Below are positions 22,155 through 33,995 of a stretch of DNA of 64,000 nt, piece by piece (within the stretch, counting starts at the first letter, position 1; every line of letters starts with the position of its first letter). The notes beneath the pieces are model-generated. The model saw only the letters and a program-made list of their open reading frames with translations, was not told the origin of the DNA and did no database searches. This stretch comes from Puccinia triticina (lineage: Eukaryota > Basidiomycota > Pucciniomycetes > Pucciniales > Pucciniaceae), in the NCBI RefSeq assembly GCF_026914185.1, contig NC_070559.1, positions 310,001 through 374,000 on the forward strand, given 5' to 3'. Position numbers and translations under genes: made by a program.

Positions 22155-25076
22155 TAAGGCGTATGACACCAATCATATCACTAATCGCTCTTGCCCCAAT
22201 GTCGAGGTCTCTATGAAGGAGAAACTCAACCTTTTCGTTCGATTGAATTCCAAAGGCCCCTCAACTTCACAACAACATGTTTCGGCCATCACCCAAGTCA
22301 GTTTGACTCAAACCAACTCATCGATAGTCTTGCCACCCGAAGTCCAAGTCTTGGCCATCAACACGAATCTCATCGATCACTCTTGGGACAACGTTGGTGT
22401 TTACACTTTGGCGGATATGTTGATGTATGGTTGTGATGAGGAAGGAAATCCAATCAATACTGGCAAGTTGCCTTTCTTTATTTCCTCCATAAAACCCTCA
22501 ATCTCTCTTTGCTCTCCTAGCCCTACAGCCTCTAGATTAGTCCTTCCTATCCATCTCCTCCGACCAGGTTTTTCCCCCCTTCTCGCCATGGCCCTCATTG
22601 ACTCGGGCGCGGGAGGATCTTTTATAGATACAAATTTTGTAAGATCGAAGGGATTAATGTTAACCGAGCTATCTACTCCTTTTTCTTGCAGAAGCTTCGA
22701 CGGTTCCCCAGCATCTTCCGGAGATGTCACACATTGCTGGCAAGGGCGTTTAGTCGGGACGGATTTTCAACAACGGCCCCGTTTCTCTAATGTCTCTTTG
22801 AATGTTATTTCTTTATCCTCTGTTGATGTTATATTAGGGCTTCCCTGGTTGAAGGCAAATTGTGCATGGTTCGGCGGTCCAAATGGCCAACTTTTTTTTT
22901 CTGATAGTAACTGTATCTCTTCCTCTCTCATTACACCAGCACCTTCACTCAAAGTCTCATCTATCACTAATAAACCCCTTACTCATGATGAGATTTTGTC
23001 ACTCCCTCCGTCTCTCCGTTTGTTCTCTGATGTTTTCACAGTCGCTAGTTTGCAATTGTTGCCACCCGTTTGGCCTAATTTTGATTTGAGGATCCAACTT
23101 AAGGAGGGTACTACCCCACCTTTTGGAGGGTTGTACAATCTAAGCAAGAGTGAGAGAACACAACTGAGAGAATACATTGATGATAATCTTAGCAAAGGTT
23201 TTATTAGGTTATCTTCATCACCAGCGGCGGCCCCAATCTTTTTTGTCAAAACTGAAGGCAAGGATGATCGGCCATGTGTTGATTATTGAGGTTTGAACGC
23301 AATAACGGTCAGAGACAGTTACCCCATCCCGGTTCTGTCATTACTACTGAACAATTTGGTGGGATGCAAGTACTTATCTAAATTTGATTTGAAGTCTGCT
23401 TTTAACTTGCCCCGAGTTACTCCAGGGCAGGAGTACCTTACAGCTTTTCGTACCCCTTGGGGTCTTTTTGAGTATCTTGTGATGCCCTTTGGTCTTGCTA
23501 ATGCTCCAGCGACATTTCAAAGATTTATCCAGCATGTTCTGCGGGAGTATATTGACATCTGTTGTTTTGTGTATATTGACGATATTCTCATTTTTTCAAA
23601 AACAGAGGAGGAACATTTACATCATCTAAAACTCATCCTCGCGAAACTCCAGGAATATTGTCTTAAGGCTTCTTTAAAGAAGTCTCAATTTTTCCAGTCC
23701 GAGGTTCAATTTCTGGGCTTCATTGTCACATCCAAAGGACTTCAAATGGAACCTAAAAAGTTGGATACTATTTTGAAATGGCCAGTACCCGAAACACTTC
23801 GAGGTTTGCGAAGGTTTTTGGGATTCTGTAACTTTTATCGACGCTTCATTCCAAGAGTTTCAGATGTTGCTGGTTCACTCACGTCTTTAACAAAGGACAC
23901 GGTATTTTGTGCTGATTCTATGAAGCAGGAAGCACCGGCAGCAGCATTTAAAGCGTTATTGGCTGCGTTCGCCACGGCACCATTGCTTTCTCATTTTTCT
24001 TTTTCCGCAGATAGGATAGTCCACGTGGACAGTTCCGGTTTTGCAATTGCCGGTTTTCTCAGTCAGCCGGATTCCTCAAGAAAATTGCACCCAGTCAGCT
24101 TCTTCTCTAGGAATTTAACCGAACAAGAGCAACAATGGTCTATATTTGACTTGGAATTGTTGGCTGTTGTTGCGGCATTTGAGGAATGGCGAGCTTGGCT
24201 TGCAGGCACTGTAAAACCAGTTTTAGTTTTTTCAGATCATGCTAATCTTAAATATTTTATAACCACGACTTCCCTCTCTCCGAAACAAGCAAGATGGGGG
24301 GGTTTTTCTTTTAATTTCAACCTATTCCATTGCTCTGGGAGCGCTAACCCAGCAGATGCTCCTAGCAGGAGGTCGGATTTTGAAAATCAGAGCGTTCCTT
24401 CCTTTCCTAATTCCCTTGCTGCAAAATTCTCTATTATTGCTGTAATGCTCAAATCCCAGGTGGTTTCTGAGCATGACATATATTTTCAACCGATCTCAAC
24501 GGCATTTTGACAATTATTAACGCAGGCATATACAACTTTAAGCCCGGAAGAGAAGGAGGCATACCAGCTAGACACAGACCTATATTGGTTCCGTCACAGG
24601 ATATTCGTACCTTTAGCTATTTGCCAGAAGTTCATTAAGGCTTATCATGAAGGCCCAATGGTTGGACATCCAGGAATAGCACGCACGTTGTCTTTACTTC
24701 TTCGCACGTTTGATTGGCCCAGTATCAGAAAGGATGTTATCACCTTTTTTTCGACCTGTGATTCTTGTCAGAGGGTCCGATTTTTGCGATAACAACCTGT
24801 AGGGACTTGCCTTTCCCGATTCCTACGAGACCGTGGAGTGTGCACTGTGGTCGGTATGGATTTTATTGTGAAACTTCCATTATCCAACGGATTTGATTCA
24901 ATCCTAGTGGTCATCAACCATCATAGCAAAGCAACCCATTTTATCCCCTGTCAGGAATCAATGACCGCTAAAGAATTAGCAAAGTTATTTTGTCAAGAAG
25001 TTTTTCGACTCCATGGGTTGCCGGATCGAATTGTATCTGATAGTCAAGGTCTAAGACAGCTGACAACAAAATAAGC

Positions 25077-25663
25077 TAATAAGATTTAGATTTTCCAAAA
25101 CAGGATACATACTTAGTTACAATCAAGAACGGACCTACGATAGAAGCTTAATCCCTAGGATCAAGATTGTATGGCCGGTTTCTCTTTAAATTATCCAATG
25201 TGTATTTTGCTTTCTAGTTGTAAGGCCTATTGTCCATAAAAGGACGTTCACTATGCGCACAACGGGTTGTTTTCTCTCTATCACAATAGGGGGGTTCACA
25301 ATTGAATTTTATAAAACTTTGGAGGCCAATTTAAGGCCTTTATGAACATAATTTTCCAATTTTGGCAAGATATCCAGAAAAAGGTGTGACTGATCAATCA
25401 GTGCAATTTATCAACTTTTTAAAAATATGTTCATAAACAGGTTAAAATGGGTCCTAAAGTTTTACAAATTTCAATTGTGAACCCCCCTAATATTTTTGTT
25501 TCTTCCTTTTCATCAAACTTTCGGAACATAATCATTAAAATACTCTTAAATCCCATCTATGAAACTTAGTGTCTTGTGAGATCTTTCCCTGGTTATCAAA
25601 TAGCTTGTCTGTGATATTCTGAAACGATCTGTTTCTGGCACACGTAATATTCTAGTCATTACA
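25077..25663 (+). repeat. 3' LTR of Gypsy-A, split by a MITE
   Basis: Homologous to 17998-18374 on both sides of a 201-bp MITE (25288-25488). It ends GTCATTACA at 25663. The direct join from integrase into the LTR indicates an internal deletion at the 3' end of pol. Confidence 0.8.
25288..25488. mobile_element. 201-bp MITE with AGGGGGGTTCAC ends (copy 1)
   Basis: Termini are AGGGGGGTTCACAATTG and complement. Comparison with the empty site in the 5' LTR shows a 3-bp TSD, AAT (25285-25287, 25489-25491). No coding capacity. A second element with the same ends is at 49265-49459 (TSD ATT). Confidence 0.85.
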
Positions 25664-25934
25664 CAGGAAAGCTTGCTGATTTGTGTGGCTGAAAATCCGA
25701 CACACAGGATTTTTCATTTCAGCCCCCTGCCCAACTTGGGCCTGTGTCACCTTCCAAAACTTCCAATCTTCCTCATCCTTCCCTCTCTCCACCACCATGG
25801 CCCCCGATCCAGCTCACCCCCGACCTACTGGAATCAAACCTAACCTGGCCCCACCGAAACCTAACCCAGCCGGAGCCAACCACCCACCTGCCATCCGACC
25901 GGCATCCACAACGGTGGTTGTGGGTTATATATAG

Positions 25935-26460
25935 GTCAGCGAGCTCGAGAGCATCATCGAGCGGAAGATCTTCCAGGAGGACCAGGCGGAGGAGGAGATC
26001 CAGCGGCTGACCGCTCATGTCCAGCGACTGACGGCGGAGCGAGGCGGTAGGTCACGCTCCCAGGAGCGGGAGCGGTCCCAGTCGGCAGCCGGGGCGCTCG
26101 TCCGACTCCGACGCAGCTCCAAGACCTGGCGCCGGCGGACCCGTCATCCACACCCCCGCGCCCGGCCCCGGCCCCGCTCGGTTCGCGGGCATCTTGGATG
26201 GGCTTGTCGAGGAGGAGTCCGGTGACGATGGGGCTGACGATCCTGCTGAAGATCCTGCTGACCATGGTGGTGACGCCCTGGATGGGGAGGACCGCCAGCT
26301 GGAGGACGAGGGCGGCCGGGACGCCGACCGGCGCACGCTCCTGTGCTCCCGCCACCAACCTGACGTCGAGGACGAGCACGGGGAGGACGAGACGTGCGAG
26401 CTGTGTGACCGGCCGGGCCACCAACTGGAGACCTGTCTCATCTTCGCCACCGACTCTTAA
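25935..26460 (+). pseudogene. CLIP-170/Bik1-like C-terminal fragment
   Basis: This very GC-rich block follows an intron-like acceptor (TATATATAG). It first encodes a coiled coil (for example ELESIIERKIFQEDQAEEEI). After a one-base frame break near 26090 it continues through an acidic stretch to a zinc knuckle (CELCDRPGHQLETC) just before TAA at 26458. A C-terminal CCHC knuckle after coiled coil is typical of CAP-Gly plus-end tracking proteins (CLIP-170, Bik1/Tip1), which bind dynein/dynactin. The CAP-Gly domain is absent. The base composition contrasts sharply with AT-rich neighbours, so it looks like a host exon left between transposons or a captured fragment. Confidence 0.5.
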
Positions 26461-26535
26461 GACCATTCACATTTGTTGGCTAGATTTTCAGGTCAACTAA
26501 GCCCGGGTTTGTGGGCAGGCTAGCTGACCGAGCGT

Positions 26536-26755
26536 GGGCATTCGCATTCGTTTCAGGCTAAATGAGCTGAAATTGAGCCGGGGAGGGCCTTAGCCTGAGG
26601 CTAGATTTCAGGCTAAGGGTCGCTAAATTTAGCAATCGTTGAACCTGAAATCAAACCTAAGGTTTGTTAACCCACGGTTAGCCCGGACCAATGTGATTGC
26701 CGGTCGGGTTAAGTTGCCCAAAATCGTCAACTTAACCCGACGAATGCGAATGCTC
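26536..26755. repeat. ~220-bp palindromic repeat
   Basis: GGCATTCGCATTCG at 26537 is inverted at 26741-26754. An inner stem CGGGTTAAGTTG / CAACTTAACCCG lies at about 26705-26740. It is a candidate foldback MITE, but no clear TSD was found. Confidence 0.4.
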
Positions 26756-27181
26756 TAACCACCACCTCTCAAGTTCTGGGAGGCCCTCAGATCTCAACAG
26801 GAAGTCACCCTACTGCTATTTGATCCTTAGCATGTAGCAAAAGTTTGAAAGAAAAGAAAAAGCATCTTTCAAAAATGTATCAATCCCATGGTTTTGAATT
26901 GATTTTCGCTACTACGTTCTGCCCGTGCTTTCCTAGGTCCTGTTTGGATCAGTGGTGACGCCAACCCAGCGGCTGCAGAGACAGCTGGTCCCTGGGGAAA
27001 TTTCAACAGTCTCTTGTGCGCCTCTGAAGGCTCCGTGTGCATATGACTTGTTGCCTTTGAACCCCTCTTTCCTGTGGTTGTTCATAAAGAGGGATATCCA
27101 GGGGTCTTGCAGTGCTGTTTCTGATTCTCTGATGAATACCGTGCATATATGGAGTGATGATGGGCTATGATGGGATTCTAA

Positions 27182-27567
27182 GGCCCCGTTTGGAGCCAAT
27201 ATAATTATAGGTGATATAATCATTTGTAAATTCAATGAAAAATACAAAACTCAACATAAAGAATCCATTTTTTTTTTGTAGGAAACCTACAGTACTGGTC
27301 TCATCAACTATGAGGTCAGATTTAACTGATTCAGCCATCTTCAGAACCATAATACCATTATATTGCTTTGTTTTGGTCAAAAGCAATATAATGGTACTAC
27401 AGTACTGAATATGGCTGAATCAGTTGAATCTGACTTCATAATTGAAGAGACCAGTATTGTAGGTTGCCTAGGAAAAATATTTGGAGGCTTTATGTTGAAT
27501 TTTGTAGTTTTCATTGAATTAACCAATGATTATATCACCTATATTTATATCGGCTCCAAACAAAGCC
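27182..27567. mobile_element. 386-bp foldback MITE, Harbinger type (copy 2)
   Basis: Same length and family as 17609-17994, with TAA TSDs at 27179-27181 and 27568-27570. The right terminus has decayed (CAAAGCC instead of CGGGGCC). Internally palindromic around 27362. Confidence 0.82.
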
Positions 27568-27746
27568 TAATTCGTAAAGAGGGTATTTATGATATGTAAA
27601 TCAAGCATCTTGACAATACAAGGCTTTGTTTCCACTTTTCTGTCCGCAACCACCAAAAACCCCACCTCACGTGTCGACACAACAAAACCCACCACCCCCT
27701 CCCCCTCACTCACCAGAAAAGTTCTTTCCCCCCCCCCTGGGCAGCC

Positions 27747-29027
27747 ATGCCCCCTCCTCTTCGCCCCCCCGACCAACACCAACCGTCCGACACGCCCCTT
27801 GCGGACGACTTGGAGATGATGGAAGACCCGGTGATTCAGCTCCCCCCTCGACCAACCACCAATCCCCCATCATCCAGTTTGCACATTTTGCTGACCAAGG
27901 CGCTTGCCGGCACGTCCCGGGACAAGAATGGAGCGGTCCTATTGGACACCAGATTTGTTGACCTCGTCCTGGAGTCATCGGCAAACAATGAACGGTTGGT
28001 GCAACGCTTGGAAGCAATGGTCGATCAGCTCAATGCCAAGGTCGACCCCCTGATCAGAAGAATAGCTGAAATCGAGTCTCGTCAAAACGCCAGCCCCAGA
28101 TCCTCCGCCCAGCCCGCCCTCAAGCCCCCCGTCAACGCGTCCAAATTGTTTGCGTCCGCTGCCTCTGCGAATCTTGCTGGTTCTGTTCATGGGCCATCAA
28201 TGCGTCCCCCGCCCGCCCAAGTAATCGCGTCACTGAAGCCAAAACGCGTGATTATTCACTCCAACCCGGCGAGCACAACCCTCAAAGACGTGTCCAGCGG
28301 GGCTCTGGTTCAGAAGGCCAATGAGACCCTAGCTGGTCTCGACGCAAATGTTGACGGAGATGCGGTGGCGATCCGGGGGGCTAGCGTTCTGCCCTCTGGT
28401 GACGTGTCTTTCTACACGAAAAATCGTGCCCACCAGAAGTGGCTGATGGATAACAAACACGTGTGGTCGAAAGTCGTACATCCTGATCTTGAAGCAACCC
28501 CGAGCACATACTCAGTTATGGCCCACGGTGTCCCAAAAACTTTTGATATCACCAAGTCTTCAAACTTGGCGACGTTAGCCTCTGAGAACAACTTCCAAGC
28601 ATCCAATCTGGCTCGCGTCCGTTGGATGGGCTCAAATGAACCTTCAGGTAAGAAGGCTGGCTCTATTGTCATGGCGTTTGTCAACAAGGATCTCGCCCTC
28701 CGCATCAAACAGTCAGGAATCTTTCTGAAGTACGATTACCACCGCACAGAACATTTCAAACCACGCCCACCCCAATGCTTCAAATGCTTGAAGATGGGGC
28801 ATTTTGGCAAGTGGTGCCGTGAACCTGCTCAATGTGCCAAGTGCGGCAGCAATCATTCGACAAACAAATGCCCGGAAGGCATTGGTGGCGTCAAGTCATG
28901 TGTGCTTTGCAAAGATGGCCTCAAGAACAAGACCAAAGGCATCAAGGACGTCGATCACACCCCTTTCAACCCCGCCTGCCCCTTCAAGAAGGCGTGGCTC
29001 GAGAAGAAACGCTTTCCCCCTCAATGA
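27747..29027 (+). CDS. LINE ORF1, nucleic-acid-binding gag-like protein
   Basis: 426 residues, intact. A Pro-rich start and a predicted coiled segment (about residues 85-110) precede an RRM-like middle. The C-terminus has Cys/His knuckles: CFKCLKMGHFGKWC, then CAKCGSNHSTNKC, and a third Cys-rich stretch (CVLCKDG...). Proteins of this kind bind LINE RNA to form the RNP used in target-primed reverse transcription. The stop overlaps the ORF2 start as ATGA (29024-29027), suggesting termination-reinitiation for ORF2 translation. Confidence 0.82.
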   Translation: MPPPLRPPDQHQPSDTPLADDLEMMEDPVIQLPPRPTTNPPSSSLHILLTKALAGTSRDKNGAVLLDTRFVDLVLESSANNERLVQRLEAMVDQLNAKVDPLIRRIAEIESRQNASPRSSAQPALKPPVNASKLFASAASANLAGSVHGPSMRPPPAQVIASLKPKRVIIHSNPASTTLKDVSSGALVQKANETLAGLDANVDGDAVAIRGASVLPSGDVSFYTKNRAHQKWLMDNKHVWSKVVHPDLEATPSTYSVMAHGVPKTFDITKSSNLATLASENNFQASNLARVRWMGSNEPSGKKAGSIVMAFVNKDLALRIKQSGIFLKYDYHRTEHFKPRPPQCFKCLKMGHFGKWCREPAQCAKCGSNHSTNKCPEGIGGVKSCVLCKDGLKNKTKGIKDVDHTPFNPACPFKKAWLEKKRFPPQ

Positions 29028-31027
29028 TTGGTACACCCACTGCAACCCCCAATTTTCTCTCTCATTCTCTACCTCTGTCCACCTCTGCCTCTGTCCAGTC
29101 TCCCCTACCTTTTTTCAACTACCTTGGTGCTCTCTGTCAAGACGCCGCGGCCTCATCCTCTCTCAGCCCCGATCCCGAGGCCTTTTCCGCCTGTCAACTC
29201 AATTGCCATGTCTCCAAATCTGTCACGCTAAGTGTTTTGAACTCCGCTCTATCTTTTGATTTTCTTCTCCTCCAAGAACCATGGATTAACCCTGTTGATT
29301 TTTGCCCGCCAAGCCACCTGGCTTGGCGTGCGTTTGCAGCCTACGAGCATACTCCGACTTGCTGGCGTGAGCGGCACAAGGCGGTGATCTATGTGCGTTG
29401 TTCGATCCCCTCAGAGTCAATTAGACTGCTAGAGGGGGGCTCCCAGACCCTGATCGGAGTTGAGATATCTCAAATCGGGAAAGTTTTTCGTTTGCTTAAT
29501 ATTTATAATCCTCCTTCTTCATTTTCTGCCGTTGAAGAACTTAGATGCTGGCTGACTTCTTATTATTCCCGACAGTTTCCAGTTATCATCTTCATGGATG
29601 CCAATCTGCACCATCAACATTGGAATCCTCCAGGAGTTCGGAAAGTCGAGCCTGAGGCCAGGAATTTGCTAAGTTTCCTTTCTTCTTTTGGCTTTTGGAT
29701 GTCCTCTCCAAAACACGTCCCGACTTTCTTCTCAGCTAAAGGGAAAGGGACCACAATTGATCTTGTTTGGGCTAACTTCCTAGGTTCGAAGCTTATCCGG
29801 GCTACCTCGGTCTCGAGCGATAATTGTGGCTCAGATCACCAGGCGCTACACACCCAATTCTCTGTCAGACGCCCCGCTCCGAAGTACCACTGGAGAGCCC
29901 CCCGTTGGCCCGATGTGGACCCCAAGAAAGTCGAGGCTATTGCAGCTGAGTTGTCGTCTTTGAATCTCAGTCCCCAGGAGTCCCCGGATGCTCAAGCCAA
30001 ACAGTTGACACTGTTCCTCAAAAATGCACAGGAGAAGTTGGGACGGCGAGTTCAGTCAAGTAAGGCAAAGGCGAAGCCGTGGTGGTGCCACAACACGCTG
30101 GATCCGGTCGTGTGAACTTGCAATCGGGCGCGAAAATGGATGCTCTTAACTAAGTCACCCAAATCCATTGAATGCTACCGTCAGTGGAATAACTATTTTC
30201 TCTCCTTGGTTGATTCATTGAAGCAGCGCAGCTGGAGGAGACTCCTAGAGGATCCGGGTGAGGGTGATCTTTACCGGGTCCTCCGGTTTTCCTCAAAGTC
30301 GTCGGGGGGAGAGGTCCTCCCGCTGAAAGGTTCGGACGGTGTGGTATGCTTTATGGTTACCCATCAAGCCCATTTCAAAATTTCATTTTTTCTCATATGT
30401 ACACTATCAAATCAACCAATATGGCGGCACCACTGGATTCTAAGGCCAAAACTACACAGGACACCATGGACAACACACCTTACACCCCTCTGGATCAGAA
30501 GATACAACCCCTTCAAGACACCATCATTCAGTTACATATACTCAAAACACCATACTCAGGTCATGTAATCCGTTACATGAACCACACTTACCCAGGACAT
30601 GTAATCCGTTACATGGACCACCCTGACAGCTTGTCTACCCTCTACATATACTTTACCTCATCAGCTGCACTCATTTCATTGTGCTATGCACATGTCATGC
30701 AGTGTTATGCAGTGTTATGCACACTTGATGCAGGCTTATGCAGTCTTATGCAGGTGCATGCAGACTAGTGTAATAAGGGCTGCAGTCTGACAGTTGACAG
30801 ATGACATCATGCAGGTGTCAAGATAGCAAAAACCCCTCATGCAGCTTGCGGATGACATCAGTTGACAGGCCAGGCCAGCTAAAATATCTCACCTCCTATT
30901 TCTCACTAGCTAAATTCCCTCATATGACATCATGACCTCATGTGACCTGTCAACCACCAGCCAAAATACCTCATTGTAGCTTTCAGGGCAGCTAAAACCC
31001 CTCATTCTCTTGTTCCCCTGGAGCTAA

Positions 31028-31376
31028 TGATGAGATGGACAGGGCTGAGAGCAGCAGGCACGGTACGGGGCGGTGTTTGAGAGTCGTGGAAGGATGATAA
31101 TATTGCAGATCAGAAAGATATGTACTAGACAAAAAGAGAGGAGAGAGGAAAGAACAAAAGAAGAGAAAAGAGAAGAAGAGAGAGAAAGGAGAGACTGACC
31201 TGAGAGCAGCAGGCACGGTACGGGGCGGTGTTCGAGAGTCGTGGAAGGATGATGAAAGGGTCCTTCCACGCCTGCTGCCTCAGGAGTACTACATACATGA
31301 TGTGATATGTGTGTGACAGAAGAGTGACATGGATGAAGCAGACAAAATAGAAGAAACCTGAGTACTAAACTCAACA
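31028..31376 (-). repeat. Copia 3' LTR, 349 bp
   Basis: On the minus strand it runs TGTTGAGTTTAG to CATCTCATCA and is preceded by a polypurine tract (AAGGGGGGG, 31377-31385). A 55-bp stretch (CTGAGAGCAGCAGG...) occurs twice within the LTR, near 31046 and 31199. Confidence 0.92.
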
Positions 31377-31601
31377 CCCCCCCTTGCTGAGACCATGGAA
31401 TGAAAGGAACAGAACAGAAAGAAAGAAGGGAAAGAAAGAAAAGAAAAAGAAAAGAAGGAAATAGAAAGAAGGGAAGATAAAAGAGATGGGAAAGAAAGAG
31501 AGAAGGTGGGAAAGGGAATTATAGAAGGTGAGTAGGATAGAAAGAACAGGAAGGGGATAGGAAAAACCAGAGGGTGATTGGGGAATGTGTGACAGAGGAA
31601 G

Positions 31602-33995
31602 CTATCCGACGATGCCAAACATTTGCCGATGGTGTTCAAGAGCCACCCGAGGTAGCGGTTTGGTCAACATGTCCGCAAGCATGTCATCGGTGGAAACATG
31701 AAGGAGAGAGATCGACGAGTCTTGCACACACTCTCGGATGAAATGATACCGAGCGTGAATGTGTTTCGTGCGGGCGTGATGTTCAGGGTTCTTTGCCAAG
31801 GCCTCCGCACCTTCGTTATCGACATGTAGAGGGATGGCGGTGTTAGGTCGAAGGCGGAGTTCAGTTAGGAGATGACGCAACCACAGTCCCTCCTTGCACG
31901 AGTCCAAAAGCGCCTTATACTCAGCCTTGGTGCTTGACAAGGAAACAGTGGCCTGTTTGCGTGACTTCCAGGAGATCGTGCCGTCACCAATGCGATAGGT
32001 GTACGCTGAGGTGGAGCGCCGATCCTCGCGGTCCTTGGCCCAGTCGGAATCAGAAAAACCGGAGAGTGTGAGATCCCCTCTGAGTCGAAGTTTTAAGTGT
32101 GGAGTTGTCGCCAGATAGTTGAGAACACGGACAGCAGCCCGCCAATGTGCATCCAACGGGTTTCTTAGATGTTGAGATAACCGGTTTACCGCAAAGGAGA
32201 TGTTGGGTCGGGTACATTGAGCGACCCACAGGAGAGATCCGATGAGTTGGGGGTAGGGACCAGGCGAGGCCGGATCAGAAGAACGACACGAGGCGAGATT
32301 CTTGAAGGTGGAGTCAGTGGGAGTAGGTGTCGACACGTGTTCGCCGGCAAGGAAGCGTGTACACATTTCCTTTATGTAATGTGCTTGATTTAGGAAAACG
32401 TACCCGTCTTGGAGGTTGCGGGTGATTTTCAGAGACAAGAAGTGATGAAGTTCCTCGTCGGCACCTATCTTGAACCGTTGGCCGATGGAAGCAATGATTG
32501 AATCGACAGTTTTGGGTTCCCCTACAATGGCGAGATCGTCGACATGAGTAGTTAAAGCGCCGACAAGTTTTCCTGCGTTAAGTTTGAAGTAAAGTGTGGG
32601 GTCGTAGGTCGAGTTGGACCACCCAAGCTCGAGGAGGGCCTTGTGCAGCTCTAAATTCCACTGCCTTGGAGATTGTTTCAGGCCGTATAGGGAACGGCTT
32701 ACTTCACATACCCAGTCCAGGTGGAGAGGATCCTCGAAACCGGGCGGTTGCTCCATGTACACGGGCTGATTGAGATGGCCGTTGAGGAAGGCGGTCTTAA
32801 AATCAACCTGACGACCCTTCCAGTTGCGCTTGGCTAGGAGGCTGAGAATCAAGCGCAAGGTCTCCAACCTGAGCGTGGGCGAGAAAACTTCGTTGTAATC
32901 TAAACCTTGGACCTGGGAATAGCCCATGGCTACCAAACGCGCCTTAAGCTTCTGGATACTTCGGTCGGGTCTTCGCTTGATTTTGAATACCCATTTTGAC
33001 TTTATGATCCGCCTCTTTTCGGGGCGGGGAACCAACTTCCAAGTCTGCATACCCAGGAGGGACGCAAACTCTTCGTCGGCGGCCTTCAACCAGCGATGTT
33101 TGTTCGGGGAATTGAGGAGTTGCCGCCAGGTTTTCGGCGTGTCCATGTCGGAATCCACTGCGGCGTTCTTAGCCCAGTTCCCATAGCGATCGGGGGCTTT
33201 GCGAGCACGAGTCGAGCGTCTGGGAGGCGAAGAGGGAGTCCGCGCTTTTGGGGAAGGTGGAGGCGACGGGTTTGGCTGAGGTGAAGTTTGAGAGGGGGGA
33301 GGGGAAGGTAATTTTTGGGGAGAAGCAGGGGGAGGTGAGAGGAGGGGAGGAAGAGAGATAATGGAGAGATTGGGGGAGGAAAGAGAGGAGGGGGGAGAAA
33401 TACCGGTATGGTCCGGTGTTGAATGATCCGAATCTGAGTTAATGTTTTCCGGTTCACGGGGGGCATTTCCGGGGGCGTGGATAGAAGCTGTGAGTCGCCG
33501 GTCGAACCTAGGTTTTAAAGGAATGTCCAGTGGAGCATCAGGGGTAGGTGAACGAGGGGGTGGGGAGTGAGAAGAGAGGGAAGGAGAAGGGTTGGGAGGG
33601 GGAGAGGGAGAGGGAGAGGGAGAGGCAGGCGTTGGGTTTACTGGAATCGGGAGACCGGGAAGCGCCTGATTTTCTTGAGGTGCCGTACGGGATGGTGACG
33701 GCCACGGGATTTCGACTGACAGGGTTGGGGAAGGAGAAATGAGCTTGGAACCATAAGGGAAGACCTGGTCGTCGAAAATGACGTCACGTGATTTGACAAC
33801 AGATCGGCTCTCAAGATCCCACACCCTGTACCCGTTACCGTCGGACAGGTAGGACCTTTTTGGTCGAGTTTCTTGCGATTCGCTTCCGGCACCTTGTACC
33901 ATACAAGGCAGCCGAAAGGATGGAGATAGGAAAGATCGACCGGATTTAGTTGTAAAATCGAGTTCGGAGATTTGAAGCCTGCTGGAGTGGTGCAC
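31602..33995 (-). pseudogene. Copia pol, RT/RNase H part
   Basis: About 700 residues. A Pro/Ser-rich linker separates integrase from reverse transcriptase, which has Copia-type motifs (KARLVAMGYSQVQG, VDFKTAFLNGHL, PPGFEDP, LYGLKQSPRQW) and the catalytic HVDDLAI in place of the common YVDDL. RNase H follows (GFSDSDWAKD, STKAEYKALLDSCKE, HVDNEGA) and ends near DMLTKPL. This part is open throughout, but lies out of phase with the integrase frame at an A5 run (plus-strand T5 at 33857-33861), with a few residues apparently missing there. Confidence 0.88.

Larger units (their letters stand above)
18439..25074 (+). pseudogene. Gypsy-A gag-pol polyprotein, degenerate and multiply interrupted
   Basis: A single gag-pol frame can be followed through the interval once insertions at 18563-19446, 19617-20391 and 21110-22154 are removed. 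Gag starts at 18439; a Cys/His knuckle (CQRC...H...C) is split by the third insertion. Then come an aspartic protease (LIDSGAGGSF, ~22.6 kb), reverse transcriptase with YIDDILIFS (~23.57 kb), RNase H (HVDSSGFAIAGF) and the integrase HHCC zinc region. Integrase stops after the second catalytic Asp region (SDSQG), just before the 3' LTR, so its C-terminus is deleted. In-frame stops are TGA at 20712, 23287 and 24508 and TAA near 24790, plus a frame disruption before 24838. The RT stop falls in the conserved DYRGLN motif at Arg. The copy is dead. Confidence 0.88.

Noticed and set aside
25773..26466. Minus-strand frames of 81-170 codons opposite the CLIP-like fragment
   Set aside because: They are shadows of the GC-rich plus-strand coding sequence; the plus strand has the zinc knuckle and coiled coil.
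26930..27178. Possible MITE starting GGTCCTGTTTGGATC
   Set aside because: The start resembles MITE termini, but no matching inverted end or TSD was found.
30338..30342. GGTGT as the TSD of the LTR inserted in the LINE
   Set aside because: It gives non TG/CA ends and puts ORF2 out of frame. ACGG gives TGT...ACA ends and an in-frame join (12741 bp removed).
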